This document shows positions 8,257 to 16,831 of a DNA stretch of 64,000 nucleotides, piece after piece. Under the pieces are notes generated by a model that did not search any database, was not told the origin of the DNA, and worked only from the letters and a program-made list of their open reading frames with translations. This DNA comes from Runella rosea. Its GTDB lineage: Bacteria; Bacteroidota; Bacteroidia; Cytophagales; Spirosomataceae. The stretch spans positions 2,666,001 through 2,730,000 of the forward strand of contig NZ_CP030850.1 of the NCBI RefSeq assembly GCF_003325355.1, read 5' to 3'. Position 1 is the first letter of the stretch. Every line of letters begins with the position of its first letter. The translations under genes were made by a program, and so were the position numbers.

Positions 8257-10058
8257 TGTTCAATTGCTGCGAAATATTCCTTGATTTTTTGGGCCTTGTC
8301 TTTCCCCACAAACTGCGCGATTCGCTCAACGTCTGCCTCACGAATAGCCTTTACACCTCGAAATTCTTTGAGCAAATTAGCAGCCGTTTTCTTCCCGATC
8401 CCTTCGATATTTTCCAGCTCACTTACAAACGCACTGCGGCTCCGCTTATCGCGGTGATATGTGATAGCAAAACGGTGTGCTTCGTCGCGAATCTGTTGAA
8501 TAAGGCGCAATGACTCTGATTTTTTATCGATGTACAACGGCAGCGTATCTTCCGGAAAATAGATTTCTTCCAACCGTTTGGCAATGCCCACAATGGGGAT
8601 TTTGCCGTAAAGTTTCAACGCCTTGAGCGCATCGCAAGCCGCGCTGAGTTGGCCTTTTCCACCATCAACTACTATCAAATCAGGGAGTTCGGCTTGTTCT
8701 TCGAGCAGACGCGTGTAACGGCGCGTCACCACCTCGTGCATACTCGCAAAGTCGTTGGGTCCAATCACGGTTTTAATACTGAAATGTCGGTAGTCTTTCT
8801 TCGACGGGCGGCCTTCTTTAAAACAAACCATCGCCGCTACGGGGTTGGTACCCTGAATGTTGGAGTTGTCAAAACACTCAATATGGCGCGGCAGGCTTTT
8901 GAGTTGAAGGTCGGCTTTGAGCTTAATCAACACCCGGTCGCGGCGGTTGGTGGTGGCGCTGGATTCAATCATCTGCCGCTCCGCTTTTTCTTTTCGGAAA
9001 AAGTGCACGTTTTTAAGCGCCATTTCCAGCAAGCTACGTTTATCACCAATCTTCGGAATAGTGATTTCAGCTTTAAAATCGGTGGTAATGTCAATGTTAG
9101 AAATGATTTCTTTGGCGTCGCTTTCGTACGTGGTGCGCATTTCAAACAGCACCAACGCCAGAATTTCATCGTCGGGCTCGTCAAGTTTTTTCTTCACTTC
9201 GAGCGTCTGGGCAGCCATAATATACCCGTTCACGATTTTAAGGTAATTCACGTAGGCCGCGTCTTCGTCGGACGCAATCGCCACCACATCCACATTCCCG
9301 ATTTTAGGGTTGATAACCGTTGATTTAGATTGGAAACTTTGCAGCGTTTCAAGCTTCATTTTCCATTCATGGGCCTTTTCAAATTCCATTTTCTCGGCCG
9401 CCGCAATCATATTTTCTTTAAAATAGTTTTGCGGAATGCTCAGTTGCCCCTTCAAAATCTGGTGAATTGAGGCCACTTCGCGGTCATAATCTTCCAGCGA
9501 CTGTCGGCCCTCACACGGCCCTTTACAGCGCTTAAGGTGGTATTCCATGCAGACTTTAAACTTACCCGCCTCGATGTTTTCGGGGGTCAGATTGAGGTTA
9601 CAGGTACGGAGCGTATACAACTCCCGAAACATATCGAGCAGGTTGTACATGGAGCGCGCATTGGCAAACGGCCCATAAAAAGTCCCCGTTTTTTTATCGA
9701 GCCGTCGAGAAGTCTCAACCCGAGGAAACGGCTCATTGAATACCTTGATAAAAGGGTACGTTTTATCGTCGCGGAGCAAGATGTTGAAACGCGGCTGATA
9801 GCGCTTGATGAGTTGGTTTTCGAGCAACAGCGCGTCAAATTCTGTGTGGACAATGGTGTATTCAATTCGCCGAATCTGGCTCACCAAACGCCTCGTTTTG
9901 CGGTCGGGGTGGTTTTTGACAAAATAACTACTGACGCGATTTTTGAGATTTTTGGCTTTCCCAACGTAAATAATCTCCTCTTCTTCGCTAAAATAACGGT
10001 ATACTCCCGGCTCAGTCGGGATTTTAGCTAACTCTGCTTTGGCTTCAAAAACGGACAT
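8253..10058 (-). CDS. uvrC: Excinuclease ABC subunit C
   Basis: UvrC makes both incisions in nucleotide excision repair together with UvrA and UvrB. The 601-residue protein has the expected order: an N-terminal GIY-YIG nuclease ('PGVYRYFSEEEEIIYVGKAKNLKNR' region, residues 18-42), a central UVR motif (~210-240), the RNase H-like nuclease ('ECFDNSNIQGTNPVAAMV', 'LIVVDGGKGQL'), and C-terminal helix-hairpin-helix motifs ('IEGIGKKTAANLLKEF'). Length and motifs are complete. It is a single gene converging on ytxJ. Confidence 0.96.
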   Translation of the reverse strand: MSVFEAKAELAKIPTEPGVYRYFSEEEEIIYVGKAKNLKNRVSSYFVKNHPDRKTRRLVSQIRRIEYTIVHTEFDALLLENQLIKRYQPRFNILLRDDKTYPFIKVFNEPFPRVETSRRLDKKTGTFYGPFANARSMYNLLDMFRELYTLRTCNLNLTPENIEAGKFKVCMEYHLKRCKGPCEGRQSLEDYDREVASIHQILKGQLSIPQNYFKENMIAAAEKMEFEKAHEWKMKLETLQSFQSKSTVINPKIGNVDVVAIASDEDAAYVNYLKIVNGYIMAAQTLEVKKKLDEPDDEILALVLFEMRTTYESDAKEIISNIDITTDFKAEITIPKIGDKRSLLEMALKNVHFFRKEKAERQMIESSATTNRRDRVLIKLKADLQLKSLPRHIECFDNSNIQGTNPVAAMVCFKEGRPSKKDYRHFSIKTVIGPNDFASMHEVVTRRYTRLLEEQAELPDLIVVDGGKGQLSAACDALKALKLYGKIPIVGIAKRLEEIYFPEDTLPLYIDKKSESLRLIQQIRDEAHRFAITYHRDKRSRSAFVSELENIEGIGKKTAANLLKEFRGVKAIREADVERIAQFVGKDKAQKIKEYFAAIEQ

Positions 10059-10336
10059 ATTGGCTCAGTTTTTACTCACGACAAAGTTCGCCAAAGTTTG
10101 GGGAAAGAAAAATTGGGGAAGACACATATGCGTTTACATTGATTTCTCTAAAAAAGTAATCGACTACATTAAATCCTATACTCCCAATTTTTTCTGACAA
10201 CGTTAAATAATTCACGATTCGCAAATTGCGAATTCTTGCCCCTCTTTTTACTTTTATCACTTACTTTGCGTCTTCATTCATTACAAATTTCAATAATCAG
10301 TTTTCAAAACACAACAGCCAATCAAAATCCCGTATT

Positions 10337-11014
10337 ATGAAAAAGTCTCTTATTATCTTTCACTTCTTACTTTTCGCTTTCGGGGCAATTGCCCAAAACC
10401 AAGATTATCAGAACGTTGTTAGCGTTCAATCGGGCGTAAGTCTCTTTTCTCCCTTCCGGGGCACCATCACGGGTTCACAAGAATCGTCGGATACAACCGT
10501 CTCTTTTTCGTCGGGAAACGCCAGTAATTTCCCGCAAATCAACATCGCTTACGACCGTGGCATCAACAAGTGGTTTTCGATTGGCGGTGCCGTTAGTTAC
10601 AATAAAGGCTCAATGGATTTGAAGAATGTAGTCTATAAGAAAACCGAAAACCTCGGCGATGTCACACTCAACGTATCGCGCATTACCATTGGAGCCCGTG
10701 CGTTGTTTCACTACGGCAACGCCAACCGCGTAGATATGTATTCGGGCGTTCGGTTGGGCGTCGGTATTTGGGGCGTAAATGCCAGTTCAAGTGCCGTCGA
10801 CGGTAAACTCGACGAGGTTTTCAACGAAGCGGGCGGCAGCGGTATCTGGCGTACCGTACTCGGCAACAAGCTTAGAGGTGGATTTGTAATGCCTCAGGTA
10901 CAGGTAATTCTATTTGGTCTGCGCGGCTACATTACCGAAAGTATCGGCCTAAACGGCGAACTCGCGGTAGGGAGCCCTTATTTTGCCTCGATTGGTATCA
11001 ATTATCGTTTCTAA
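10337..11014 (+). CDS. Outer-membrane beta-barrel protein
   Basis: A 225-residue secreted protein with a clear signal peptide (MKKSLIIFHFLLFAFGAIAQ) followed by alternating hydrophobic/polar strands, many glycines and a terminal 'ASIGINYRF' with a C-terminal Phe, as in small outer-membrane barrels of Bacteroidota. The frame is open upstream to 10226, but the ATG at 10337 starts the signal peptide. A strong hairpin follows. Specific function unknown. Confidence 0.75.
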   Translation: MKKSLIIFHFLLFAFGAIAQNQDYQNVVSVQSGVSLFSPFRGTITGSQESSDTTVSFSSGNASNFPQINIAYDRGINKWFSIGGAVSYNKGSMDLKNVVYKKTENLGDVTLNVSRITIGARALFHYGNANRVDMYSGVRLGVGIWGVNASSSAVDGKLDEVFNEAGGSGIWRTVLGNKLRGGFVMPQVQVILFGLRGYITESIGLNGELAVGSPYFASIGINYRF

Positions 11015-11026
11015 TTAAAGTAATCT

Positions 11027-11058
11027 GGGGTCAGACGGTTTAAAAACCGTCTGACCCC
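11027..11058. terminator. 15-bp hairpin downstream of the barrel gene
   Basis: Left arm GGGGTCAGACGGTTT (11027-11041) and right arm AAACCGTCTGACCCC (11044-11058) are perfectly complementary, separated by two bases (in practice a loop of about six). It sits between the plus-strand barrel gene and the minus-strand TonB gene, so a bidirectional terminator is likely. The arm starts with GGGGTCAGAC, a string that recurs at 58420-58429. Confidence 0.7.
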
Positions 11059-11117
11059 AAAATTTCACAGTCGTCGTTTTCTCTGTACCAAGTGGTTGAA
11101 AAATTTACAACGCACTC

Positions 11118-11510
11118 TTATTCAACTGCGAAACGAATAGGTAAAAAATACTGAACTCGTAAGTTTTTTCCACTTTGACGACCCGGTTTCCATTTCGGAA
11201 ATTCATTAAAAACTCTTAATGCTTCTTCATCACATCCGTATCCAAGACCGCGTGTGATTTCTGCGTTAGTGATACGACCATCTGCCTCTATTATAAATCT
11301 CAGATGAACCACTCCCTTAATTTTTGCTTCACGCGCCGCAGCAGGATATTTTAAATGGTACTTTATAAACCTCATCAAGGAATCTTGACCACCCATAAAT
11401 TGCGGTGGTTCTTCCACAAGTACAAAAACCATTTCTTTTTCAGTTTGCTGTGCCCACCCTGACAAAGAAAAAAACAGGAGCGTTAATAGATACCATTTTT
11501 GATGTTTCAT
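11118..11510 (-). CDS. Secreted stand-alone TonB C-terminal domain protein
   Basis: A 130-residue protein with a signal peptide (MKHQKWYLLTLLFFSLSGWAQ) and then only a TonB C-terminal domain: 'YPAAAREAKIKGVVHLRFI' and 'GYGCDEEALRVFNEFPKWKPG'. It lacks the membrane anchor and Pro-rich linker of a normal TonB. The frame opens at 11528, but the ATG at 11510 starts the signal peptide. It shares about half its residues by eye with the C-terminus of the TonB just upstream (11602-12447), suggesting duplication. It may dock to TonB boxes without carrying ExbB/D energy; that is inference. Confidence 0.8.
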   Translation of the reverse strand: MKHQKWYLLTLLFFSLSGWAQQTEKEMVFVLVEEPPQFMGGQDSLMRFIKYHLKYPAAAREAKIKGVVHLRFIIEADGRITNAEITRGLGYGCDEEALRVFNEFPKWKPGRQSGKNLRVQYFLPIRFAVE

Positions 11511-11601
11511 TGAGGAGCGAGTTCTCATTAATTATTTATTGTAACTACCTTAAAGTTGAACTGTACCTAAGTATCGGACGATTTAGACTAACACTTACTA
11601 T

Positions 11602-12447
11602 TTACTCCAGTGCAAATACAATCGGCATCGTAAATTTTACTCGTACGGCCCGTCCAGATTGCTTGCCCGGTTTCCATTTGGGCATCAATTTCATCACGCG
11701 AATCGCTTCTTCGTCGCACCCAAAACCAATACCCCGAATCACGTTGATATTGGACAACGAGCCGTCTGGCTCTACCGTAAACGTCAGGTACACCCGCCCT
11801 TGGATGTTGCTTCGTTGCGCGGGGCTCGGATAATGCAGGTTTTTCATTAAAAAGGTCCGTAAGCCCTCATTACCACCTGCGAATTGCGGGTCAATTTCTA
11901 CTTTTTCAAATATTTCAGGTGCTTTGGCTTCCACCTCGGCAGGTTTTGTATTTTCAGAAACTGGCAAATCTTCGGGAGGCGCTATGATGGCTACTTCCTC
12001 CGGGCCCGTTCCTTCAATGGTTTCCTGACCCGGGTTGGCTTTCGCCAAGTCTTCAACGGGAGGCGGCAGCTCTTCATGCGGAGGGTCTTTGAGCACTTCC
12101 AACATTCGATAACGCACGGAGGTCTGCTTCGGGAGTTCTTTGGGTTTCTCCAATTCAGGAAGCGGCTTTTCTTCTTTCGGAACAGGTTTTATGTCCATAA
12201 CTTCGAATTCACTCATGGAATATTCAGTCTCCTGAGGGGCCAGACTTCCGTAGAGTATTGGCCCAATAAACAGCAACAGAAACAGGCCAATGCCCAGCAA
12301 AACGGCATTTCGAAGCACTTTAGGATAAGATTTTCGGAGATCATACGCGCCGTAAGCACGGTGACGATTCATAAAAACGATGTCGTCCAACGTCATAGCT
12401 TCGCTACTCTCAGCCAAAGCTGGGAAGGGGTGTTTATAATTACTCAT
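11602..12447 (-). CDS. tonB: Energy transducer TonB
   Basis: TonB carries proton-motive-force energy from ExbB/ExbD to outer-membrane receptors. The 281-residue protein has an N-terminal 'LDDIVFMNRHRAYGAYDLRKSY' region (20-41; Bacteroidota TonB signature), a membrane helix at 47-67, a Pro/Glu-rich periplasmic spacer (~85-150), and a TonB C-terminal domain (~200-281, 'GFGCDEEAIRVMKLMPKWKPG'). It lies in a minus-strand group: padR, TonB-like stub, tonB, TonB C-terminal protein. ExbB and ExbD are not in the window. Confidence 0.9.
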   Translation of the reverse strand: MSNYKHPFPALAESSEAMTLDDIVFMNRHRAYGAYDLRKSYPKVLRNAVLLGIGLFLLLFIGPILYGSLAPQETEYSMSEFEVMDIKPVPKEEKPLPELEKPKELPKQTSVRYRMLEVLKDPPHEELPPPVEDLAKANPGQETIEGTGPEEVAIIAPPEDLPVSENTKPAEVEAKAPEIFEKVEIDPQFAGGNEGLRTFLMKNLHYPSPAQRSNIQGRVYLTFTVEPDGSLSNINVIRGIGFGCDEEAIRVMKLMPKWKPGKQSGRAVRVKFTMPIVFALE

Positions 12448-12838
12448 GGCTATTTTTAGTTTAGAATTAGTATTTTTCAGTTCTACAGAAAATGGCTTTT
12501 TATACCTAGCCCCTCATAATCATTTGATTTTCAACAACTTTAAACTTTAAAAAACGAGACATTGAAGGAAAAACTCTCTTGTATATACGCAGACGATTTA
12601 CAGCTTTTGACAACGTATGTATTTTAGGTATAAGAACCGAGCTAACAAAGGAGTAAAAATGAAGGATAAAGTTACGAGCTATACGAGCCAATGGCACAAC
12701 ACCTCGTGATTGGCGCAAGCAGGGCACTCAAAAAAAAATGATGGCTGTTAAAAGGCAATGCTACGCTAGAAAAGCCAAAATGGCTTTCTCATTCAGCGAA
12801 AAAAAGCTGTTTAATCCTAAAATAGATGGTGTACGCTA
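12448..12838. other. 391-base non-coding stretch between the TonB-like stub and tonB
   Basis: No convincing gene is present on either strand. The only structure seen is a weak 7-bp hairpin (AAAGCCA / TGGCTTT, 12771-12787) that could terminate the upstream minus-strand gene. The length suggests that tonB has its own promoter. Confidence 0.5.
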
Positions 12839-13363
12839 TCAGGCAGGCACCGCATACCGATGGGGCGATTTCCTGAAAAACCACGTCCCCAAAGAATACG
12901 CTACCCCGCAAACGCCCACCATCCACATCATTCCGGCAGTAGAAAGAAAACTCCACGACCCCTGCGCCATACCCGACAGAAATGCCATGAGCATCATAAA
13001 CAGCCCGACGCCCAATATCAGCGCACTGCGCAGGGCAAACGGATAAGATTGACGGAGGTCATAGGCACCGTAGGCTTTGTTACGAAACTCAAAAATAATA
13101 TCATCCAGCGATGCATTTTCGAGTTGCTCGTCGGTCATTGCCACTTCGTGTTGGTACGTTTCTCGTAGATATTTAACCGCTTTTGTATTGGCTTCCTGGG
13201 TGATTTTTTCCAGGGCTAAATCAAAGTTATACCCTTTCCAAAGGTATTCCTCGGCTTCGCAGGCTAAATGATCAAGCAATTCAGTAATCAGGGCGTCGTT
13301 GGTACTGTTGCCGAGAAGGTGGTTGTGCAACCTGCTTAATTGTTCGGGAGTTAGCTTTTTCAT
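12839..13363 (-). CDS. PadR-linked membrane protein with a TonB-type N-terminal motif but no TonB C-terminal domain
   Basis: A 174-residue protein with three parts. Residues 1-75 are helical ('MKKLTPEQLSRLHNHLLGN...LLDHLACEAEEYLWKG'), like the short helical module often encoded beside PadR regulators in Bacteroidota. Residues 86-108 ('LDDIIFEFRNKAYGAYDLRQSY') closely match the N-terminus of the TonB encoded next to it. Two membrane helices follow (111-131, 139-161), with a short tail. The Pro-rich linker and TonB C-terminal domain are absent. It lies 87 bases downstream of padR and is probably in the same operon. Function unknown; a link to transport control is inference. Confidence 0.75.
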   Translation of the reverse strand: MKKLTPEQLSRLHNHLLGNSTNDALITELLDHLACEAEEYLWKGYNFDLALEKITQEANTKAVKYLRETYQHEVAMTDEQLENASLDDIIFEFRNKAYGAYDLRQSYPFALRSALILGVGLFMMLMAFLSGMAQGSWSFLSTAGMMWMVGVCGVAYSLGTWFFRKSPHRYAVPA

Positions 13364-13450
13364 CTCAAAAAGTCGTTGGGTATTAGTCGCTGATAATCAT
13401 CCAATTCATTAGGTATTAACAACAAACTGAATAAAAAAATTGATTATTTT

Positions 13451-13801
13451 TTAACCTATTGACAGTCCTTGTTGGGGTTGAAGCAGGATTTGCATTGCTT
13501 CCACAAAACGCTCAAATTCAGAGACTTTTTGGATGGCAGTTGCGCTCCCACTCGGTGTAAGGGTGTAGTACTTGCGCAACCGCCCATCTACTTCCTCTGA
13601 TTCGGTTAGCAAAAAACCTTCCTGCTCCAATTTGTGTAATACCGGATACAATGCTCCGAAGGTCAGAGTGATTTCGCCGTTGGTTCGCTCCTTTACTGAC
13701 TGGGTAATTTCGTAGCCGTACATACGTCCCTGCTCGGCCAACAATTTTAACACAATTGTCTTGAGAGTTCCCCGTAAAAATTCGTTACTTGTTGCTTCCA
13801 T
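13451..13801 (-). CDS. PadR family transcriptional regulator
   Basis: A 116-residue winged-helix regulator of the PadR family. The family signatures are clear: 'LRGTLKTIVLKLLAEQGRMYGYEI' (strings at residues 9-32), 'LTFGALYPVLHKLEQEGFL' (46-64) and 'GRLRKYYTLTPSG' (72-84). Small PadRs of this form in Bacteroidota usually control a neighbouring membrane-protein gene. The stub at 12839-13363 lies directly downstream, and mbnP is divergent across a 207-base gap that contains an AT-rich inverted repeat. Confidence 0.92.
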   Translation of the reverse strand: MEATSNEFLRGTLKTIVLKLLAEQGRMYGYEITQSVKERTNGEITLTFGALYPVLHKLEQEGFLLTESEEVDGRLRKYYTLTPSGSATAIQKVSEFERFVEAMQILLQPQQGLSIG

Positions 13802-13832
13802 AAGATTTAAAGAGTGATTTATGAGAACAAAT

Positions 13833-13853
13833 ATATATAAGTTTTTTATATAT
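13833..13853. promoter_or_regulatory. AT-rich inverted repeat upstream of padR (possible operator)
   Basis: ATATATAA (13833-13840), five-base spacer, TTATATAT (13846-13853), 32 bases upstream of the padR start and within the divergent padR/mbnP gap. PadR proteins commonly bind their own promoter at palindromes. The AT-only arms make chance occurrence plausible. Confidence 0.35.
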
Positions 13854-14008
13854 TAAAATTCTACACTGATTTTTTTCAAAATTAATTTAAAACCTAACGA
13901 AAACTGCATCATTTTGATTTCATCGCACGTTAGTATGATATAGAAGAGGAAAACTTTAACGGTCTTTTTCTCTTTTTCGAACCACGAAAACAGAAAACCG
14001 TAACAAAT

Positions 14009-14815
14009 ATGAAAAACATACTGCTGTACACAACAGCCGTCTCTTTGCTGATTCTGATTCAATCCTGCAACTCAAACCCCGACCCCACCGAGCGCAATTC
14101 ACTCACCTTGACGTTCGACCATCGTGTTGGTGACAAAGCACTTACTTTAGGAACCGACACCTATCAAAACACATCAGGAGAAGACTTTTCGGTGACAACT
14201 TTCAATTATTTCATCAGCAATATTTCTCTCAAAAACGCAGACGGCTCTACTTTTGTCTATCCGCAGGATTCGAGTTATTTTTTGGTCAGAGAAACATTTC
14301 CTGCCTCCAAACAAATTACCTTGAAGCGTATCCCCGCTGGTGATTATACCGCCCTTACCTTCACGATTGGCGTGGACAGCCTCCGAAACACGATGGACCT
14401 CAGCCGTCGAAAAGGAGTCCTTGACCCAGGTGATGTCTCGCACGAGGGAGATGGCATGTATTGGTCATGGAATTCGGGCTATATTTTCCTAAAAATAGAA
14501 GGAAATTCTTCTAAAATTACCCCAGACCCAGCTGGCAATCAGAAATTTAGATACCACATTGGAGGGTATGGAGGCTACAACGCCAAAACGTTCAACAACC
14601 TCCGAACCGTGACTTTGCCGCTCGGAAACATTCCCGCCAAAGTCGGCCCTAACCAACAGCCCGTTATTACCATCGTTACAGACGTGTCGAAGTTATGGGA
14701 CGGAGTACAGAAAATCAGTTTGGCTACGACCCCTACGGTTATGTTTTCGGACTATTCTACCACCGTTGCCAATAATTACGCAGCTATGTTTCGGGTTTCG
14801 GCGGTCAAAGAATAA
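14009..14815 (+). CDS. mbnP: MbnP-like copper-binding lipoprotein
   Basis: This resembles MbnP, the periplasmic copper-binding partner of the diheme enzyme MbnH. In the methanotroph system, MbnH oxidises a conserved Trp of MbnP to kynurenine, which helps form the Cu(I) site. Here the conserved block is 'SHEGDGMYWSWNSGYIFLKIEG' (residues 144-165) with Trp152 and Trp154, and a His pair is supplied by His145 and 'RYHIGGYGG' further on. The N-terminus has a hydrophobic segment ending IQSC, with Cys20 as lipobox. It lies 12 bases upstream of the MbnH-like gene, the expected order, and is separate from any methanobactin peptide genes. Identity rests on motif and pairing. Confidence 0.85.
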   Translation: MKNILLYTTAVSLLILIQSCNSNPDPTERNSLTLTFDHRVGDKALTLGTDTYQNTSGEDFSVTTFNYFISNISLKNADGSTFVYPQDSSYFLVRETFPASKQITLKRIPAGDYTALTFTIGVDSLRNTMDLSRRKGVLDPGDVSHEGDGMYWSWNSGYIFLKIEGNSSKITPDPAGNQKFRYHIGGYGGYNAKTFNNLRTVTLPLGNIPAKVGPNQQPVITIVTDVSKLWDGVQKISLATTPTVMFSDYSTTVANNYAAMFRVSAVKE

Positions 14816-14827
14816 AGGAGATTATCA

Positions 14828-15910
14828 ATGAAAAAAACATTCATCATCGGGTTATCGTTGGGTCTCTGGGGATGGGCCGCGTGTAATCGTACCAACGAAA
14901 CTCCCACCCCAACCGACCCCGACCCATCCACAGATAAAATAGAGGTTCCTCAACCAAGTTATTTTCCCAACAAAGTGTACGATTTATCTTCCAATCCGGT
15001 AACATCCGCTGGATTTCAACTGGGAAAATCCTTGTTCTATGACGGAATTTTGTCGCGCAATGGCACCATCGCTTGCGGCACCTGCCACCAACAAGCCGCC
15101 GCTTTTACCCACCACGGGCACGACCTCAGCCACGGCATCGACGACCGAATCGGGGCCCGCAATGCACCTGCCATTCAGAATTTGGCTTGGACCAAAGCGT
15201 TTTTTTGGGACGGTGGTGTGCCACATTTAGATTTATTTCCAATCGCACCCATCGAAAATCCGGTTGAAATGGACGAGAAATTACCCAACGTCCTACAAAA
15301 ACTGCGCGAAAGCAAAAACCCCAATTACCCCGAACTTTTTAAAAAAGCATTTGGTAGCCCCGACATCACCACCGAGCGATTCAGCAAAGCACTCTCACAG
15401 TTTATGCTGCTTATGGTTTCCAACAATTCCCGCTATGATATCTACTTACGCGGCACCACCAACGCCCTTACAACCACTGAAAAAGAAGGACTTACAATCT
15501 TTAAACAGAAATGTAGCAGTTGCCATTCGGGAGAACTATTTACGGATCAAAGTTACCGCAACAACGGGTTGAGCACCGACCGAAACCCCGACCAAGGGCG
15601 TTTTAACGTTACCCAAAACCCCGACGACCGATTTAAATTCAAAGTTCCTAGCCTGCGAAATTTAGGCTATACTGCCCCCTACATGCACGACGGGCGATTT
15701 ACGTCATTGGAGCAAGTATTAGAACATTATTCAAAAAATATAAAACAAACACCCACCCTCGATGGTTTACTTCAACAGGATGGAAAATTGGGCATAGCAC
15801 TTACGGAAGAGGAGAAGCAAAAAGTCATTGCCTTTCTGAAAACACTATCCGACGAACAGTTTGTTCAGGATACTCGTTTTTCAGACCCTGGCTTCGGACA
15901 TTCTTTCTAG
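14828..15910 (+). CDS. mbnH: MbnH-like (MauG/cytochrome c peroxidase family) diheme enzyme
   Basis: A 360-residue periplasmic diheme c-type cytochrome of the MauG/CcpA superfamily. Two heme-attachment motifs are present, CGTCH at 83-87 and CSSCH at 229-233, with typical spacing. Further conserved parts are 'ARNAPAIQNLAW', 'PIENPVEMDEKL', 'KVPSLRNLGYTAPYMHDGRF' and 'ALTEEEKQKVIAFLKTLSDE'. The N-terminus is a signal sequence ending in a possible lipoprotein Cys19. Immediately downstream of mbnP, it is best explained as the enzyme that modifies MbnP. A plain cytochrome c peroxidase is the alternative, but the mbnP pairing argues against it. Confidence 0.88.
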   Translation: MKKTFIIGLSLGLWGWAACNRTNETPTPTDPDPSTDKIEVPQPSYFPNKVYDLSSNPVTSAGFQLGKSLFYDGILSRNGTIACGTCHQQAAAFTHHGHDLSHGIDDRIGARNAPAIQNLAWTKAFFWDGGVPHLDLFPIAPIENPVEMDEKLPNVLQKLRESKNPNYPELFKKAFGSPDITTERFSKALSQFMLLMVSNNSRYDIYLRGTTNALTTTEKEGLTIFKQKCSSCHSGELFTDQSYRNNGLSTDRNPDQGRFNVTQNPDDRFKFKVPSLRNLGYTAPYMHDGRFTSLEQVLEHYSKNIKQTPTLDGLLQQDGKLGIALTEEEKQKVIAFLKTLSDEQFVQDTRFSDPGFGHSF

Positions 15911-16021
15911 TCACCAATTATTGAGCGAATTACAGATTATCAATAATCTACAATTATTCACTTATCCCCCCAAAAACAGTTATTTTTAAGTTATATTTTT
16001 TGAATTAAACAGGGAGTAAAA

Positions 16022-16546
16022 ATGTATTCAACGTCTGCTTTTGCCAACATGATACGAAAGTCTTACGCCAAATCGGAGGGTGATTCTCCGCTGTTTTGCT
16101 GGGACATTGTTCAGCTGTACCGGGCAACGTCAACCAATACCCAACACGATGTTTCTACGTTGAAAACCCTCATGGCAACGCAACAATGGTCGTTGGACCT
16201 CAACTTTGATGATTTGTTACAAAATGAATTCACCATCGTTGTGACCGATACGCGTCAAACAATTCAATGGGTAAGCTCGTCGTTCCAGCAAATGACTGGG
16301 TATAGCAAGCACGAAGCCATTGGCCAAAAACCCAGTTTTTTGCAGGGTGCAAATACCAACCCACAGCAACTTGCGTTTTTGAGAGAGCAACTTACGGCTG
16401 GTAACAAAACCCAGACCGAAGTGGTGAACTATCGTAAAAACGGTGAGGAATACTTGTGTTGGATTGAGGCCTTGCCAGTCATGAATCGCAAAGGCGAATT
16501 AGTCAACTATTTGGCCATCGAAAAAGAAGTAAAACAAGTTGGATAA
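16022..16546 (+). CDS. PAS/LOV-like domain protein lacking the photoactive cysteine
   Basis: A 174-residue cytoplasmic protein whose residues 68-172 form one PAS domain of the LOV subtype: 'VTDTRQTIQWVSSSFQQMTGY', then 'GQKPSFLQG' (101-109), 'NYRKNGEEYLCWIEALPV' and 'NYLAIEKEV'. In photoactive LOV domains the third motif reads GxNCRFLQ; here Cys is Pro104 and Asn is Lys103, so no flavin-cysteinyl photoadduct can form. It could still bind flavin or another ligand. There is no output domain. It overlaps the next (CWC) gene by eight bases, suggesting translational coupling. Confidence 0.8.
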   Translation: MYSTSAFANMIRKSYAKSEGDSPLFCWDIVQLYRATSTNTQHDVSTLKTLMATQQWSLDLNFDDLLQNEFTIVVTDTRQTIQWVSSSFQQMTGYSKHEAIGQKPSFLQGANTNPQQLAFLREQLTAGNKTQTEVVNYRKNGEEYLCWIEALPVMNRKGELVNYLAIEKEVKQVG

Positions 16547-16742
16547 CCTTTCAACCCAACCCCTTCACTCCTGCCCCCGTTGCCACCAGTCGTTTGAATG
16601 TACGCCCTATTCAGCGACGGGCTGCGTATGTTTTCAGTTTAAGATTCCCCCTCAGGTTGCGGATTTTATAAAAGCGAATTTCGACAGTTGCCTATGTCCA
16701 GCGTGCCTTACGGAATTGATTGAAGCGGCCACCCCGAATTAA
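16539..16742 (+). CDS. Cysteine-rich CWC family protein
   Basis: A 67-residue protein with eight cysteines in the CWC pattern: C12-x2-C15, C21, C29-x-C31, C51-x-C53-x2-C56 ('CPRCHQSFEC', 'CVCFQF', 'CLCPACL'). It is probably a small metal-binding (zinc or other soft metal) protein; the family has no proven role. The TTG start at 16539 overlaps the stop of the PAS gene by eight bases, and no ATG is available before the first cysteines. It lies between the MbnP/MbnH pair and a copper-monooxygenase-like gene, which makes a metal-related role attractive but unproven. Confidence 0.8.
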   Translation: MDNLSTQPLHSCPRCHQSFECTPYSATGCVCFQFKIPPQVADFIKANFDSCLCPACLTELIEAATPN

Positions 16743-16831
16743 ACCATTTCGTAGAAGAATTGTCTCATTAGCAACATTCTGGGAAGTAAAAATAACGTAT
16801 CTTCGACCCGTAAAAATAGCCCTGCATCTGC

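Noticed and set aside
8649-9323. 224-codon plus-strand open frame within uvrC.
   Set aside because: UvrC on the other strand is complete with catalytic motifs, and this frame shows no protein-like pattern.
12506-12727. 73-codon minus-strand frame between tonB and the TonB-like stub.
   Set aside because: Basic, low-complexity composition, no motif and no plausible initiation context.
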